NCBI GenBank assembly: GCA_020636405.1
Contig: JACJXW010000004.1
Span: forward strand, 2,840,001-2,904,000
Reading direction: 5' to 3'
DNA: 64,000 bases
Origin: Lewinellaceae bacterium
GTDB taxonomy: Bacteria; Bacteroidota; Bacteroidia; Chitinophagales; Saprospiraceae
In this document: in pieces, positions 27,947-37,514 of the stretch
Numbering within the stretch: the first letter of the stretch is position 1
Layout of the letters: every line of letters starts with the position of its first letter
Translations under genes and position numbers: made by a program
Notes under the pieces: generated by a model
What the model was told of the DNA's origin: nothing
The model's input: the letters and a program-made list of their open reading frames with translations, nothing else
Databases searched by the model: none

Positions 27947-29212
27947 ATGAAAAAACTTCACCTGAACACATTTCTTTTCCTGGTATTTTGCGGCTCCTCT
28001 GTACTTGTTAGTGCCCAGCCCTACCTCCTCCAGCCCGCCCGCGTCTTCGACGGGCAGGACATGCACGAAGGATGGGCCGTCCTGGTGGAAGGCAACCGGA
28101 TAACGGCGGCCGGGCCCCTCGCTTCCCTTAGCGTACCTTCAGAGGCGGAGGAGATCCAACTGCCCGGCCACACGCTGATGCCCGGTATGATCGAAGGGCA
28201 TTCCCACCTGCTATTGTACCCTTACAACCGGGCCGATTGGAACGACCAGGTGTTGAAGGAGTCCAACGAGCTGCGCGCCATTCGCGGGGCAGTGCACGCG
28301 GAGAAAAACCTGATGGCGGGTTTCACTACGGTGCGTGAACTCGGTTCCGAAGGCGCCGGCTACGCCGATGTGGCCCTCAAACAGGCCATTGAGCAGGGCA
28401 TTATCCCCGGCCCGCGGCTCATCGTCTCAGGCCGGGCGATTGTTACCACCGGCAGTTACGGGCCCAAAGGGTTTAAACCCGACTTCGAAGTGCCCTTGGG
28501 CGCAGAGGCGGCCGATGGCGAGGCCCTCATCCGGGTGGTGCGCGATCAGATCGGCAAGGGGGCTGATTTTATCAAAGTGTATGCCGACTACCGCTGGGGC
28601 CCCAACGGAGAAGCCATGCCCACCTTCCTCCAGGAAGAACTGGAAATGATCGTAAAAGTAGCGCGCAGCAGCGGCCGTGGGGTAGTCGCCCACGCCGCTA
28701 CCGCCGAGGGTATGCGCCGGGCTGCCCTGGCCGGCGTGGAAACCATCGAGCATGGGGATGGCGGAACGGATGAAGTGTTCCGGCTGATGAAGGAAAGAGG
28801 CGTTGCGCTCTGTCCGACCCTTGCTGCCGGAGACGCGATCCTGCGCTATCGTGGCTGGGATGGCAACCCCGAAACGGAACCGGAACGGATCAAGCAAAAA
28901 AGAAAGTCCTTTAAGCTGGCTTTGGAGTCGGGGGTTACCATCGTAGCGGGAGGAGATGTAGGGGTATTTGACCATGGCGAAAATGTGAGGGAATTGGAGC
29001 TGATGGTGGAATACGGGATGAAACCGCTGAATGTTCTCCGCTCGGTAACGGCAGTGAATGCGGAAGCCTTGCACCTGATGGAACTTGGGCGCATACGTCC
29101 GGGCCTCCTGGCAGACCTCATTGTCGTTGAGGGTAACCCGCTGGAGGACATTTCCACCTTGCGCAAGGTGAAGTTGGTGATGAAGGATGGGATGGTGTAT
29201 AAAGGGCCATAA
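27947..29212 (+). CDS. Secreted amidohydrolase (imidazolonepropionase/prolidase-like)
   Basis: A metal-dependent hydrolase of 421 residues with a signal peptide (MKKLHLNTFLFLVFCGSSVLVSAQ). The amidohydrolase TIM-barrel motifs are present: GHSH at His85/His87, a carboxylated-lysine candidate in FIKVYADYRWG, histidines in VVAHAATAEG and TIEHGDGG, and the catalytic Asp in IVAGGDVGVFDHG. The C-terminal segment GRIRPGLLADLIVVEGNPLEDI rebuilds the small beta domain, as usual in this family. Such exported enzymes often act on dipeptides or cyclic imides, but the substrate cannot be read from sequence. It is convergent with the broken T9SS gene. Confidence 0.85.
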   Translation: MKKLHLNTFLFLVFCGSSVLVSAQPYLLQPARVFDGQDMHEGWAVLVEGNRITAAGPLASLSVPSEAEEIQLPGHTLMPGMIEGHSHLLLYPYNRADWNDQVLKESNELRAIRGAVHAEKNLMAGFTTVRELGSEGAGYADVALKQAIEQGIIPGPRLIVSGRAIVTTGSYGPKGFKPDFEVPLGAEAADGEALIRVVRDQIGKGADFIKVYADYRWGPNGEAMPTFLQEELEMIVKVARSSGRGVVAHAATAEGMRRAALAGVETIEHGDGGTDEVFRLMKERGVALCPTLAAGDAILRYRGWDGNPETEPERIKQKRKSFKLALESGVTIVAGGDVGVFDHGENVRELELMVEYGMKPLNVLRSVTAVNAEALHLMELGRIRPGLLADLIVVEGNPLEDISTLRKVKLVMKDGMVYKGP

Positions 29213-29273
29213 GAAAACCGAAGGATATAAATGAAACAGCCTCAAAATGGTCAATTCCCAATTCCGGCTCACG

Positions 29274-31307
29274 CTAACGCTTCACAAACTGCCCGCTCCA
29301 CAGCACCTCCTGCTTATCTGCGTACTGCAAGACATACATCCCGCCCGGCAGCCCCTGCACCGGAATGATATGCGTGGCCTCCTCCAGCCGGCCGGCAGAG
29401 TAATCAGCCAGCCGCCGCCCCTGCATATCCAGGATGCGGAAGGCGGCGCCGGAGCGCTGCGGCAGGCCAGGGTCATTGAGGAATACATTGAGCAGATCAT
29501 CCGCCGGGTTGGGGAAGAGCAGCAGGCGCGGGCCGGCGGCAGCGCTTTCGGCAGCCCCACTGATGAGATGGCAGCCCGGAACCAGGCAGCCGTGTTGGTC
29601 CACTTTGATGATCCAGCCCTGCTGGCCCTGCCAGCCGGCCTCAAAGTCCTCGGCCTGCCCAACCATGACAAAACCGCCGTCGGCAGTTTCCTTGATGTCA
29701 TATAGGAAATGCATGAGCGTCCAGTCCGGCGACTGGGTGAAGAAGCGGAGGTAGCGGCTCCAGAGGCTGTCTCCCTGTTCGGACACCTTTACGATCCAGC
29801 CGTTGATGTCTTTGGCGGAAGTGTCGGGATATTCCATGGCCAGATGGCCGGCGGCGACGTAGCCGCTGCCGTCGGAAACCCGGATCAGCTTGTTCAGGCG
29901 GTTGAAACTAATGTCGGGAAAAGGCTCGTCAAACTCCACTTCCCACTCCACCTGGTGCTGCGCATCGAGCTTGTAGAGCAGGCCGCTGCGCCAGCGCATG
30001 CCATTACTGCTGGGGTTGATGTAAAACTCCTCTCCCCGCCCGCTGGCCACCATCAGGCCGCCGGCGGCGGCCGGGGCGAGGGCCGTGGCTCCTTGCCGAA
30101 GTTCGCCGCCCGGAGACTGGTATTGCCACAATACCTGCCCGGCGCTGTCAATGGCGAATAGGTGATCCCGGCTGATGTAGTTTTGATCTGCCAGATTGGT
30201 ATTATTTTTTCTCCCGCCAACAACAAACTGGCCATTTTGAATTCAGGCGAACAAACCGGTTCTTCATTTATTCCCTGCTCCCAGAAATAATTAGACAGGC
30301 CGGTGAAGGCGTTGCTGTATATTTCGTTGTAATCCGAATGCTGGCTTTCGTTTCCGTCCGGCAGGTTGGTGTCCTGGGCGGTGATCCCGATGGTAGTGTT
30401 TACAGCGGCGTCATGATGTTCAAAGGTGTCCTTTTCTATAGCGAAGCCCGAAGAGCGGTCGATAAAAATACCCGAATGCAGAGAGGGGTCGCCGATCCCG
30501 CTATCCACCGGGCGGTTGTAGCCGCCGACGGTAAAAAGGGATTCGGTTACCTGGGCATTGTCTACTCCGCGCATGCTCAGGCCCACGTAGCAACCTGTAA
30601 ATGTACACGCTCTGGCGCGGAAATTCCTTGATTCGCCAAACCCGAGGGCGTCAATGCCGTACAGCAGGTTGGAAAACCGGCAGCCCTCAGCAGTAAACCG
30701 GGCCCCTTCGCTGCGTATGCCCCGGGCCAGTTGGGAATCATCGGCAAGCTGGCCGGCCGGCCTGTCGTCAGTGAAGGTACAGTCCCGGAATCTGACGCCG
30801 TTCACAAAGCCCACGTAAGCATGAGCGAAGAATACATCGAAGGGGTAGTCCTCCGTGAGGTTAAACGTTCCGTTGTTGACGTAGCTCCGGTTACTCAGTT
30901 CCACCCTATTGAACTGGTAGGCGTAGTCGTAGAAAACGACGCCCCAGCGGTTGTCGGTGAACTCAGCGCCGGCCACCCTGAGTATACCCCCTCCGGTCTG
31001 GCCGGCGTTGCCCCGTTCGAAGAGGGAGACGCCCATATCCGCATATTTTACTTTAGCCCCGTTTTTCAGCTCCACCACTCCCTGCTGGCCCGCGCCGTAC
31101 TGGTGGGTATTGGGGTTGCCCAGTACTTCAATGCCCTGCCAGGTACCTCCGCAGAGGTTGGTTAATTCTCCTTCATCCACTATCAACGTACCTCCCTGTT
31201 CGATCGAGGATACATTGTATGATCTGCCCGTCGAGATGAAGGGTGGCCAGCAGGCCCAAGGCCATAAGAAGCCCTCTCAAACCCTTGGTGTTTCCAGGAT
31301 TTTTCAT
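29274..31307 (-). pseudogene. T9SS-secreted beta-helix protein with two frame breaks
   Basis: Read across three frames this is one secreted protein. The ATG at 31307 starts a signal peptide (MKNPGNTKGLRGLLMALGLLA). A first shift between about 31215 and 31285 joins it to the frame reading SYNVSSIEQGGTLIVDEGEL and NLCGGTWQGIEVLGN, a parallel beta-helix of about 300 residues. A second shift at 30234-30242 is forced: the downstream frame has a TGA just before IQNGQFVVGGRKNNT and the upstream frame turns into proline-rich nonsense. One missing A in GAATTC would repair it. The last 320 residues are a repeat domain plus a T9SS type A sorting domain (LLLFPNPADDLLNVF ... GGMYVLQY). It may be decayed, or the assembly may contain indels. 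Confidence 0.72.
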
Positions 31308-31402
31308 AGTTTTAAGGATTAATGTTAATATTAATGGGATGGATTGTTCGAGGCTCGAACAGTTCATCCTTTTCTACCCGTTTTGTAGTTGTGCTTCTTT
31401 GT

Positions 31403-32332
31403 TTATCTGGCCACTACGATTTTCACTGCCTTGGCGCCATCCCTTCCGGAAACCCGCAGCCAATACAGCCCCTCGGGCCAATCATATACGGAGATGGCTC
31501 CCGGCAAAGGGGCGGCAAAGTGCTTAAACAGGCTGCCATCCGCCCGGAAGACAGTTAATACCCTGCCGACAGGCGCTTCCAGGCCCTCGATATGAATGGA
31601 TTCCGCAGCGGGGTTGGGGAAGATATGCAGGCCGCCCCCCTTTGCAGGAGCGCCTGTACTTACCTGCGCCAGGCAACTGCTGCCCACCGGAATGAGTGGC
31701 GATTCATAATAAAGATCCGGAGTTTCATAGCAATACAGGTTATAGCGGTAGCAGCACTGGTCCGAATAAAAAACAGGAAGGATGTAGGAATACGTGCCCA
31801 CATCCCGGATCACCATGCCAAGAGACCAGCCGGCGAAGGGGCCGAAATCATTTTCGGTTTCGATGGAAGTATACTGTACATCGAAGGCCTGCCCGGCGCT
31901 TTCCAGCGTGCCCAGGGAATCAATATGCAGCCAGGCCTGTATATCGCTAAATTCGTAGTGGCTAAAATCCATCAGCCGGATCGGCCAGCTGTCGCCCGGC
32001 TGGGCCTCGAAGTCGAACAACAGGTAGGAGATCGTATCCCGGTAATGGTACACCCTGGCGCCCTCCTGGCACAGCACCCATTCGCCGCGCGGCTGGGGAG
32101 GGTAGCTGGAGTGGTATGCTGTCCCTTCTAGTATGCTGCAACCCATGCCGTCGATGACAGTGTCGCGCACTACTTCCTCGATCAGGCCCCAACAACTCTG
32201 CAAATAACACACTTGGTAGATCCACCTGGCGCCGATGGGGGCAAATTCAGCCTGGGCAGCCAGGTTGGGCGGCAAAAAGAAATGGATCAGTAACACCATC
32301 AGGATCGGATACATGCGCTTTTGTGCATTCAT
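31403..32332 (-). CDS. Small secreted protein with T9SS sorting domain
   Basis: A 309-residue secreted protein. The N-terminus (MNAQKRMYPILMVLLIHFFLPPNLAAQ) is a signal peptide. The middle, about 30-230, is rich in aromatic residues and cysteines (QVCYLQSCWGLIEEVV, DQCCYRYNLYCYE) and matches no family I know. The last 75 residues are a type IX secretion C-terminal domain: LHIFPNPAAESIHIEGLE followed by a beta sandwich ending KAVKIVVAR. It should therefore reach the cell surface or medium. It is upstream of the broken beta-helix T9SS gene on the same strand, 95 bp away. The function is unknown. Confidence 0.85.
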   Translation of the reverse strand: MNAQKRMYPILMVLLIHFFLPPNLAAQAEFAPIGARWIYQVCYLQSCWGLIEEVVRDTVIDGMGCSILEGTAYHSSYPPQPRGEWVLCQEGARVYHYRDTISYLLFDFEAQPGDSWPIRLMDFSHYEFSDIQAWLHIDSLGTLESAGQAFDVQYTSIETENDFGPFAGWSLGMVIRDVGTYSYILPVFYSDQCCYRYNLYCYETPDLYYESPLIPVGSSCLAQVSTGAPAKGGGLHIFPNPAAESIHIEGLEAPVGRVLTVFRADGSLFKHFAAPLPGAISVYDWPEGLYWLRVSGRDGAKAVKIVVAR

Positions 32333-32694
32333 AAAGCAGTTTTTGAGATCACTACTTATTGTGTTGTTCCTGAGCCGTTATTAAGCTGATGAGTTTCCGA
32401 GAGAACGAACGGTGCGGCGGCAGGTTTAGCGTTTGTTTAATTCGACCTGCTGAAAATCGAGGTTTATATACTACTCAAGTTATTTTTTTTTTTTTGAAAT
32501 TTCCAAAGAAAGTCAAAATTTCTTTTTAAGAATTTATTTTCTAGCGCATCAGGCTTCAGTTATAGGTGACGCGGCTTAGAATTTTAAAAATGGAAATGGC
32601 ACTAAGCCGGTCACTATTACAGTTCGCGCTTCCGGAAAATTAACGTTCTATGCCGCGCGAACTATATATTGGCATTCAATCAATCATTCACTCC
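32333..32694. other. Intergenic region between divergent T9SS and MFS genes
   Basis: No gene is supported in these 362 bp. The centre is AT-rich with a run of 13 T at 32483-32495 and must hold promoters for both directions. The imperfect palindrome at 32566-32614 is the only clear structure. A start 45 bp upstream of the MFS ATG (32650) is possible but adds a hydrophilic tail. Confidence 0.55.
32566..32614. repeat. Imperfect inverted repeat upstream of MFS gene
   Basis: GTGACGCGGCTTAG (32566-32579) pairs with CTAAGCCGGTCAC (32602-32614) with one bulged base, across a 22-nt AT-rich loop. It ends 81 bp before the MFS start, so it could be an operator or a transcript hairpin. Confidence 0.5.
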
Positions 32695-33903
32695 ATGAAA
32701 ACCCTTCTAACCCGTACCGTCTGGCTCCTCGGCCTGGTCAGCCTGTTCACCGACATGGCCAGCGAGATGTTGTATCCCATAATGCCGCTCTACCTGGAGA
32801 GCATCGGCTTTTCCGTTTTGGGCATTGGCATCCTGGAGGGCATTGCCGAGGCCACGGCCGGACTGAGCAAGGGCTACTTCGGCAAATTGTCCGACTACCG
32901 GGCCCGAAAGGCGCCCTTCGTTCAGCTGGGCTACCTGCTCAGCGCCCTGTCCAAGCCGCTGATGGCGGTGTGGACGGCGCCCCTCTGGGTGCTGGGCGCC
33001 CGTACGACGGACCGCCTGGGCAAGGGCATCCGCACCGGCGCCAGGGATGCGCTGCTGGCGGCGGAGGCTGCTTCTGCTACCCGCGCCCGTATCTTCGGCT
33101 TCCATCGGGGGATGGATACTTTGGGGGCAGCGATAGGGCCAATGCTGGCCTTGTTTTTCCTGTGGGCCTACCCGGAAAATTACCGAACGCTGTTTGTTCT
33201 GGCGCTGTTTCCCGGCCTGTTGGCAGTGGGGTTTACCCTGTTGCTGAAAGAGCCGGCCGAAGCCCTGCCTGTAAGGCGTGAGGAGGGAAGGGGCAGCCCC
33301 GGCTTTTTCGCATTTCTGAAATACGTTCCGGAGAGCAGCCCGGCTTACCGGCGCCTGCTTTGGGGCCTTCTGGCCTTCGCTTTGGTGAACAGTTCAGATC
33401 TTTTCCTGCTGTTACTGTTAAAATACAAGGGCATCAGCGATTCCGTCCTCATCGGCTTTTACATCTTTTACAACCTCGTTTACGCCCTGGCAGCCTATCC
33501 TGCCGGCAGCCTGGCTGACCGGTGGGGCCTGAAACCGGCCTTCGTCAGCGGGCTGCTCCTCTTTGCCGTAGTCTATGGGGGTATGGCCCTGGCGGACAAC
33601 TGGTGGCACTTCGGGCTGCTCTTTTTGCTCTATGGCCTGTATGCAGCCCTGACCGAAGGAGTGGCAAAAGCCTGGATCAGCAACCTGTCAAAGGCGGAGG
33701 AACGGGCGACGGCCATCGGTACTTATGAAGGGCTGCGCTCGGTGGCCACCCTGCTGGCCAGCTCACTGGCAGGCCTGGTGTGGTATCAGTTCAGCCCGGC
33801 TATGCTGTTTGGCGTAACGGCATTGCTGGTATTGGGTATTGCCGGTTATTTTATTGGGGGGGGCGACAGGAGTCATCCCGAATTTTGGATGGAAGACAGT
33901 TAA
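32695..33903 (+). CDS. MFS transporter
   Basis: An inner-membrane major-facilitator protein of 402 residues with about 12 hydrophobic segments. The start at 32695 (MKTLLTRTVWLLGLVSLFTD) leads straight into helix 1. The loop-2/3 signature appears as GKLSDYRARKAPFVQLGYLL and its second-half counterpart as GSLADRWGLKPAFVSGLLL. The N-terminal FTDMASEMLYPIMPLYL segment is typical of a widespread bacterial MFS subgroup related to drug and metal export proteins. The substrate is unknown. It has no obvious operon partner: the next gene is 285 bp away. Confidence 0.87.
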   Translation: MKTLLTRTVWLLGLVSLFTDMASEMLYPIMPLYLESIGFSVLGIGILEGIAEATAGLSKGYFGKLSDYRARKAPFVQLGYLLSALSKPLMAVWTAPLWVLGARTTDRLGKGIRTGARDALLAAEAASATRARIFGFHRGMDTLGAAIGPMLALFFLWAYPENYRTLFVLALFPGLLAVGFTLLLKEPAEALPVRREEGRGSPGFFAFLKYVPESSPAYRRLLWGLLAFALVNSSDLFLLLLLKYKGISDSVLIGFYIFYNLVYALAAYPAGSLADRWGLKPAFVSGLLLFAVVYGGMALADNWWHFGLLFLLYGLYAALTEGVAKAWISNLSKAEERATAIGTYEGLRSVATLLASSLAGLVWYQFSPAMLFGVTALLVLGIAGYFIGGGDRSHPEFWMEDS

Positions 33904-34188
33904 ATCTGATTATCAATAAATAATAGTTGATGGATTGTTGCGAGTTGCCGGGGCGTCCAACTCGATAACCCGAAACCCGCAACTGACTTTCAAAAAGAAT
34001 TCATTCCTTCCCTCTTCTCTAAAAAGAAAAATTTGGGATGTTTACCCCTTCAACTTGATATCCGAGGAAGTTATTCTGATAATCGGTATAATTTGGATTT
34101 TGTTTGCCAGGCAAACGGATGAATAGAGGTATTGGATTTCCAATCTTCAAAAATCGGTATAACTTTATAACGGTCAACCTCAGAAAAC

Positions 34189-35079
34189 ATGGAGATCAAA
34201 GCAAAAGTAAGCCAACTCATCGAGCAAGGAAAGCTTGGCCAGGCGATCGAAGCATGCCACCGATGGGCCAATGAGGGCCAAAGCACTGAGGCCAGAAACC
34301 AACTGTCTCTTTTGAAGAGCAAGTATAATCAGGTTAAGTTACAAGAGAACGTTGGCCTAATAACTTATTCAGATGCCATGCGGGAGCAATTGTCAGTAGC
34401 CAACGCTTTACTGGAATTGCTCGACCAGCATGGGCAAAAAGAAGCTCCTGCCTCTCTTCCAACCAGTAATACCATTTTATTTCTGGCCTCCAATCCATCG
34501 AGTACGGCCCGCCTACAATTGGAAAAGGAATTTGTGCGTATTTCCCGCAACCTTCAGGAGGGGAGTCATTTGTTCCAGCTCGTTTCCGAATGGGCAGTCA
34601 CTACCGACGCCTTACAGATGGCTATCTTGAAGCACAAACCTCGAGTGATCCATTTTTCTGGGCATGGGATCGGGGGAGGCCCTGGCAGAAAGGATGGCAG
34701 GGCGGTGGGGTTTGGCCCCGAAGGGGAGAGTACTCAGGGAATCATATTGCAGGATAAGGAAGGGCATGGCAAAAAGGTAAGCGGCCGAGCATTGGAACAC
34801 TTGTTTTCAGTCTTTTCCAAGCGTTTTGAGATCGAAGCTGTTGTTTTTAATGCCTGTTATTCGGAAGAGCAAGCAAGAGCCATCAGCCAATATGTTCCTT
34901 ACGTGGTAGGCATGAAACAATCCATTAAGGATGAAGCAGCAATAGAATTTTCTTATGGTTTCTATCTGGGGCTGGCCATGGAAAATGATGTAGGACTAGC
35001 CTTTGAGCTGGCCAGAAATAAAATACTGCTTGAAGGATTTGGGGAAGAGGATGTGCCGGTGCTGTTTACCCGCTCATAG
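34189..35079 (+). CDS. EAD11-CHAT caspase-like protease
   Basis: A cytoplasmic 296-residue effector. Residues 1-80 read as an effector-associated domain of the EAD11 type: helical, with KVSQLIEQGKLGQAIEACH, LSLLKSKYNQVK, GLITYSDAMREQ and ANALLELLDQ. Residues of about 95-296 are a CHAT (caspase HetF-associated with TPR) domain starting ILFLASNPSSTARLQLEKEF. The catalytic dyad is His159 in VIHFSGHG and Cys223 in VVFNACYSEEQA, both intact. EADs couple effectors to partners carrying the same domain. The convergent neighbour encodes a membrane protein with a matching N-terminal domain, and their 3' ends overlap by 6 bp. Family assignment is from motif reading; the protease substrate is unknown. 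Confidence 0.85.
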   Translation: MEIKAKVSQLIEQGKLGQAIEACHRWANEGQSTEARNQLSLLKSKYNQVKLQENVGLITYSDAMREQLSVANALLELLDQHGQKEAPASLPTSNTILFLASNPSSTARLQLEKEFVRISRNLQEGSHLFQLVSEWAVTTDALQMAILKHKPRVIHFSGHGIGGGPGRKDGRAVGFGPEGESTQGIILQDKEGHGKKVSGRALEHLFSVFSKRFEIEAVVFNACYSEEQARAISQYVPYVVGMKQSIKDEAAIEFSYGFYLGLAMENDVGLAFELARNKILLEGFGEEDVPVLFTRS

Positions 35080-36438
35080 CCGCCCGGCTTTGCGAATGTA
35101 GAATCCCATGGCCAGGCTGCCCAGAATGCTGAGCCCCAGCCCTCCAAAGATCCATTCCGGCCGGTTATACCAAAGCCATTCCAGGATACCTGGATTTTGA
35201 AGAGCGAGTTGTTCCAGGTTGGGGCCACAATAGACCTTGCCAACTTCGCCGGCAAGCCTAAGGTGAAGGTAGCCCCGGCCCAGTTTCAGGGAAGTGGCCT
35301 CCAGTGACTCATAGTCCAGCAACCGGAGAAAATCCTGCTCGGCCAACCTGGCCTCCCGGTAAGAATGGTTTCTCTTGCTTAAAAATTGAATGCTTCCCTC
35401 TATTATGCTACTGGTAGCGGAAGTGCCATTAATAGGACGGATAAAACTCAGGCTGTCAATCCTTATCCTTTTCTCTTGGATGGAAATACCTTCCCCTTTT
35501 TCGGGTTCAAGGGTCAGATAACTATGGTCTTTATTGCCTTGAAAAGTGATCTCATAAGGGCTGCCCGCCGGGGCGAAAGCAGAAATCCATCCCAGGTCAA
35601 TTGCTTCCCGGCTTCCGCCCAATCCATCGAGATAAAGGTAGGATCCCTGAATTAGAACACTGTCTTGATAGGAAAATGTCCCCTTTATATTTCCGGGTTT
35701 GAAATCCAGAGAAAGGTAGAATTCATCCGTTGCTTCCTCATCGGGGACAGTTAATGTGAGCTGGGTTCGACGCGGGATAATCAGTCCTATAAGTGTGGCC
35801 TCCTCTAAAAAAAGGCTCGATTCATTTCCTGGGATGGGCTCCAGCCTCATTAGCCCGCTTTCGAGCGGATAGGCGATTGGTGGGCCAGAGAGGCCTCGCC
35901 GCAATTCGAAATGGTTTGCAGGGATCTCCATTTGGCTGAATTTTCCCAACTCTACAGAAGGGAAGGACTGCCCTGGGGCCATCTCATTGTCATTTATGGT
36001 TGAGAAACTTGCACGGTTAGCCTGAATATCCAGGGCTATCTGCACTGGATGGCGGTATTGGGATTGCAGCCATAAACCGAGCCCGGACAAGGAGGCCCAA
36101 AAGGCAAGCAGCAGCCATACTCCATAGCGCAACAGGAATAGCCTGGTTGCCAGCCCTGCCTTTTCTCCAGGACTGACCTCAATGGCTTTTCCATCGGGTA
36201 GCTCGTCGGCAATATCCAGCAGGGCATTATTAAGGCGGCTGAAAAAAAGGTGCTCATCCGCTTTCGACAGGTTCCCCTTTTCTTTATCTGCACGAATGCG
36301 GCTGAAATTACCAGAATGGAGAACGACCTGGCGGTAAAGGCTTTCATCAACCGGCTCGGTGTATTGTCTGAGTACGGATAATGCCGTTTCCGTTCGGTTG
36401 ACGGCAATGAGCCTTCTGATATAATCGGCAAGTAGCAT
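35074..36438 (-). CDS. EAD11-like membrane protein with large extracytoplasmic domain
   Basis: A 454-residue protein. The ATG at 36438 is 1 bp after the stop of the upstream gene and starts the domain cleanly; the open frame above it to 36516 is only that gene's tail. Residues 1-82 resemble EAD11 (LYRQVVLHSGNFSRIRADKE, GNLSKADEHLFFSRLNNALL, DIADELP). A membrane helix lies at about 101-124 (FLLRYGVWLLLAFWASLSGL). About 300 beta-rich residues follow with no family I recognise, then a second helix at about 430-448 and a short basic tail (YIRKAGRL). That topology puts the EAD in the cytoplasm and the beta domain in the periplasm, as in a sensor that could recruit the EAD-CHAT protease. Confidence 0.78.
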   Translation of the reverse strand: MLLADYIRRLIAVNRTETALSVLRQYTEPVDESLYRQVVLHSGNFSRIRADKEKGNLSKADEHLFFSRLNNALLDIADELPDGKAIEVSPGEKAGLATRLFLLRYGVWLLLAFWASLSGLGLWLQSQYRHPVQIALDIQANRASFSTINDNEMAPGQSFPSVELGKFSQMEIPANHFELRRGLSGPPIAYPLESGLMRLEPIPGNESSLFLEEATLIGLIIPRRTQLTLTVPDEEATDEFYLSLDFKPGNIKGTFSYQDSVLIQGSYLYLDGLGGSREAIDLGWISAFAPAGSPYEITFQGNKDHSYLTLEPEKGEGISIQEKRIRIDSLSFIRPINGTSATSSIIEGSIQFLSKRNHSYREARLAEQDFLRLLDYESLEATSLKLGRGYLHLRLAGEVGKVYCGPNLEQLALQNPGILEWLWYNRPEWIFGGLGLSILGSLAMGFYIRKAGRL

Positions 36439-36439
36439 C

Positions 36440-37198
36440 TTATTGGCGGGTTGGTTTCTCTTTATGGTAGAAGAAAAAACGGAAGGGCGCGGGGCGCGTG
36501 CTTCCACGGGGGACAAGCGACAGGTCGACAGTTATCCATCCTTCATATTCCTTTAGCGTATCGGTTTTGGCCTCCAGTTGGAAAGTAGACCGGGCCGAAT
36601 GCTTCCCGATGGCTCCGCTGTCCAACAAACAGGACTCCGGCGCAATGCCTTTGTGTTCTCCTTTATAGATCTTATACTCTCCACCGAGGATACTTCTCGA
36701 CAGGCGAAAAACGGCCTTATAGCTTTCAACCTCCGACGGGTCCTGGTTGGTTTGGACTGATACGGGCAGAAAGTACTTGCTGTTGTCTCCGTTTATCCGC
36801 AGCAGGGCCCCGATGTTTTCTGGAGTTACTTTCAGTTCTCGCAAAAGGCCATCTACCTCACAGGGGCCGAATGTGTTCCAACCTGCTGGCGTACTGCCAG
36901 GTTTAGATTCCAGGACATAGTAGCTAAGCAGCCTTTTTTCTCCCATTCTCAGAAAGTAGGGGCTTTCCTCTGGCACGTAATAATCAAAATATAGATTTTG
37001 CCCCTTTCCAAATGTGTAGCTTTCTACCGTGCTGATAAGGGAGACGATCTCCATGACACTGCTCACGTTGAGCGAAAAAGTACCTTCGGTATAATGGGGC
37101 AGTTCCTTTTTTCTGACCCATTTTTCGGTGCGCTGGGCTGATGCTGATACCCATAAACAGAGAAGGAGCGCGAGCGGAAAGAAAGGGTGGAGTTTCAT
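36440..37198 (-). CDS. Small secreted protein coupled to the EAD membrane gene
   Basis: A 252-residue protein with a clear signal peptide (MKLHPFFPLALLLCLWVSASAQ). The mature part looks beta-rich, with segments such as TFGKGQNLYFDYYVP, YFLRMGEKRLLSYYVLES and KEYEGWITVDLSLVP. I do not recognise a domain. Its TAA stop is one base from the ATG of the EAD membrane protein, so the two are almost certainly co-translated. Since it is exported, it may act on or bind the periplasmic domain of that protein. It is divergent from the trypsin-like protease gene. Confidence 0.75.
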   Translation of the reverse strand: MKLHPFFPLALLLCLWVSASAQRTEKWVRKKELPHYTEGTFSLNVSSVMEIVSLISTVESYTFGKGQNLYFDYYVPEESPYFLRMGEKRLLSYYVLESKPGSTPAGWNTFGPCEVDGLLRELKVTPENIGALLRINGDNSKYFLPVSVQTNQDPSEVESYKAVFRLSRSILGGEYKIYKGEHKGIAPESCLLDSGAIGKHSARSTFQLEAKTDTLKEYEGWITVDLSLVPRGSTRPAPFRFFFYHKEKPTRQ

Positions 37199-37514
37199 TG
37201 GGGTTTCGGTTTAAAATTTATTTGACACAATATTTAATGCCTTTATTATTGAAAACGTTACAGCGGTGGCCTTCGGTTGCCGGAATTTGTTTTTAAACCC
37301 TTGTGTAGAACCAGGGGCTATAAAATAAGCCCTAATTAATTAAAAATAATTCCATATCTGGATATAAAATATGCTTAATGCCTTAATTTTTTTGGCCATA
37401 GCTGGATTATAATGATAAAAAAACTTAATTTTCGATGTAACAAACCAGGAAGCGTCAGGGATTAAGGGCTGTGCAAGGAAGAATAGCTTTCTGATGACCC
37501 AAAAAAACCAAATC
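37199..37514. other. Divergent promoter region of the EAD/trypsin cluster
   Basis: These 316 bp are AT-rich and non-coding, between the secreted-protein gene (minus) and the trypsin-like gene (plus). Both promoters should lie here. There are short inverted words around the TAATTAATTA stretch at about 37333-37342, but no element I would call a promoter with confidence. Confidence 0.5.

Noticed and set aside
30234..30242. Programmed -1 frameshift in the T9SS beta-helix gene
   Set aside because: There is no slippery heptamer with a downstream structure, and a second break exists near the start; an indel or gene decay is simpler.
32650..32694. Earlier start for the MFS transporter
   Set aside because: It adds 15 mostly hydrophilic residues before helix 1; the ATG at 32695 gives a normal MFS N-terminus.
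36440..37198. Gasdermin-like target of the CHAT protease
   Set aside because: The protein has a clear signal peptide and no gasdermin-like features, so it would not be in the same compartment as the protease.
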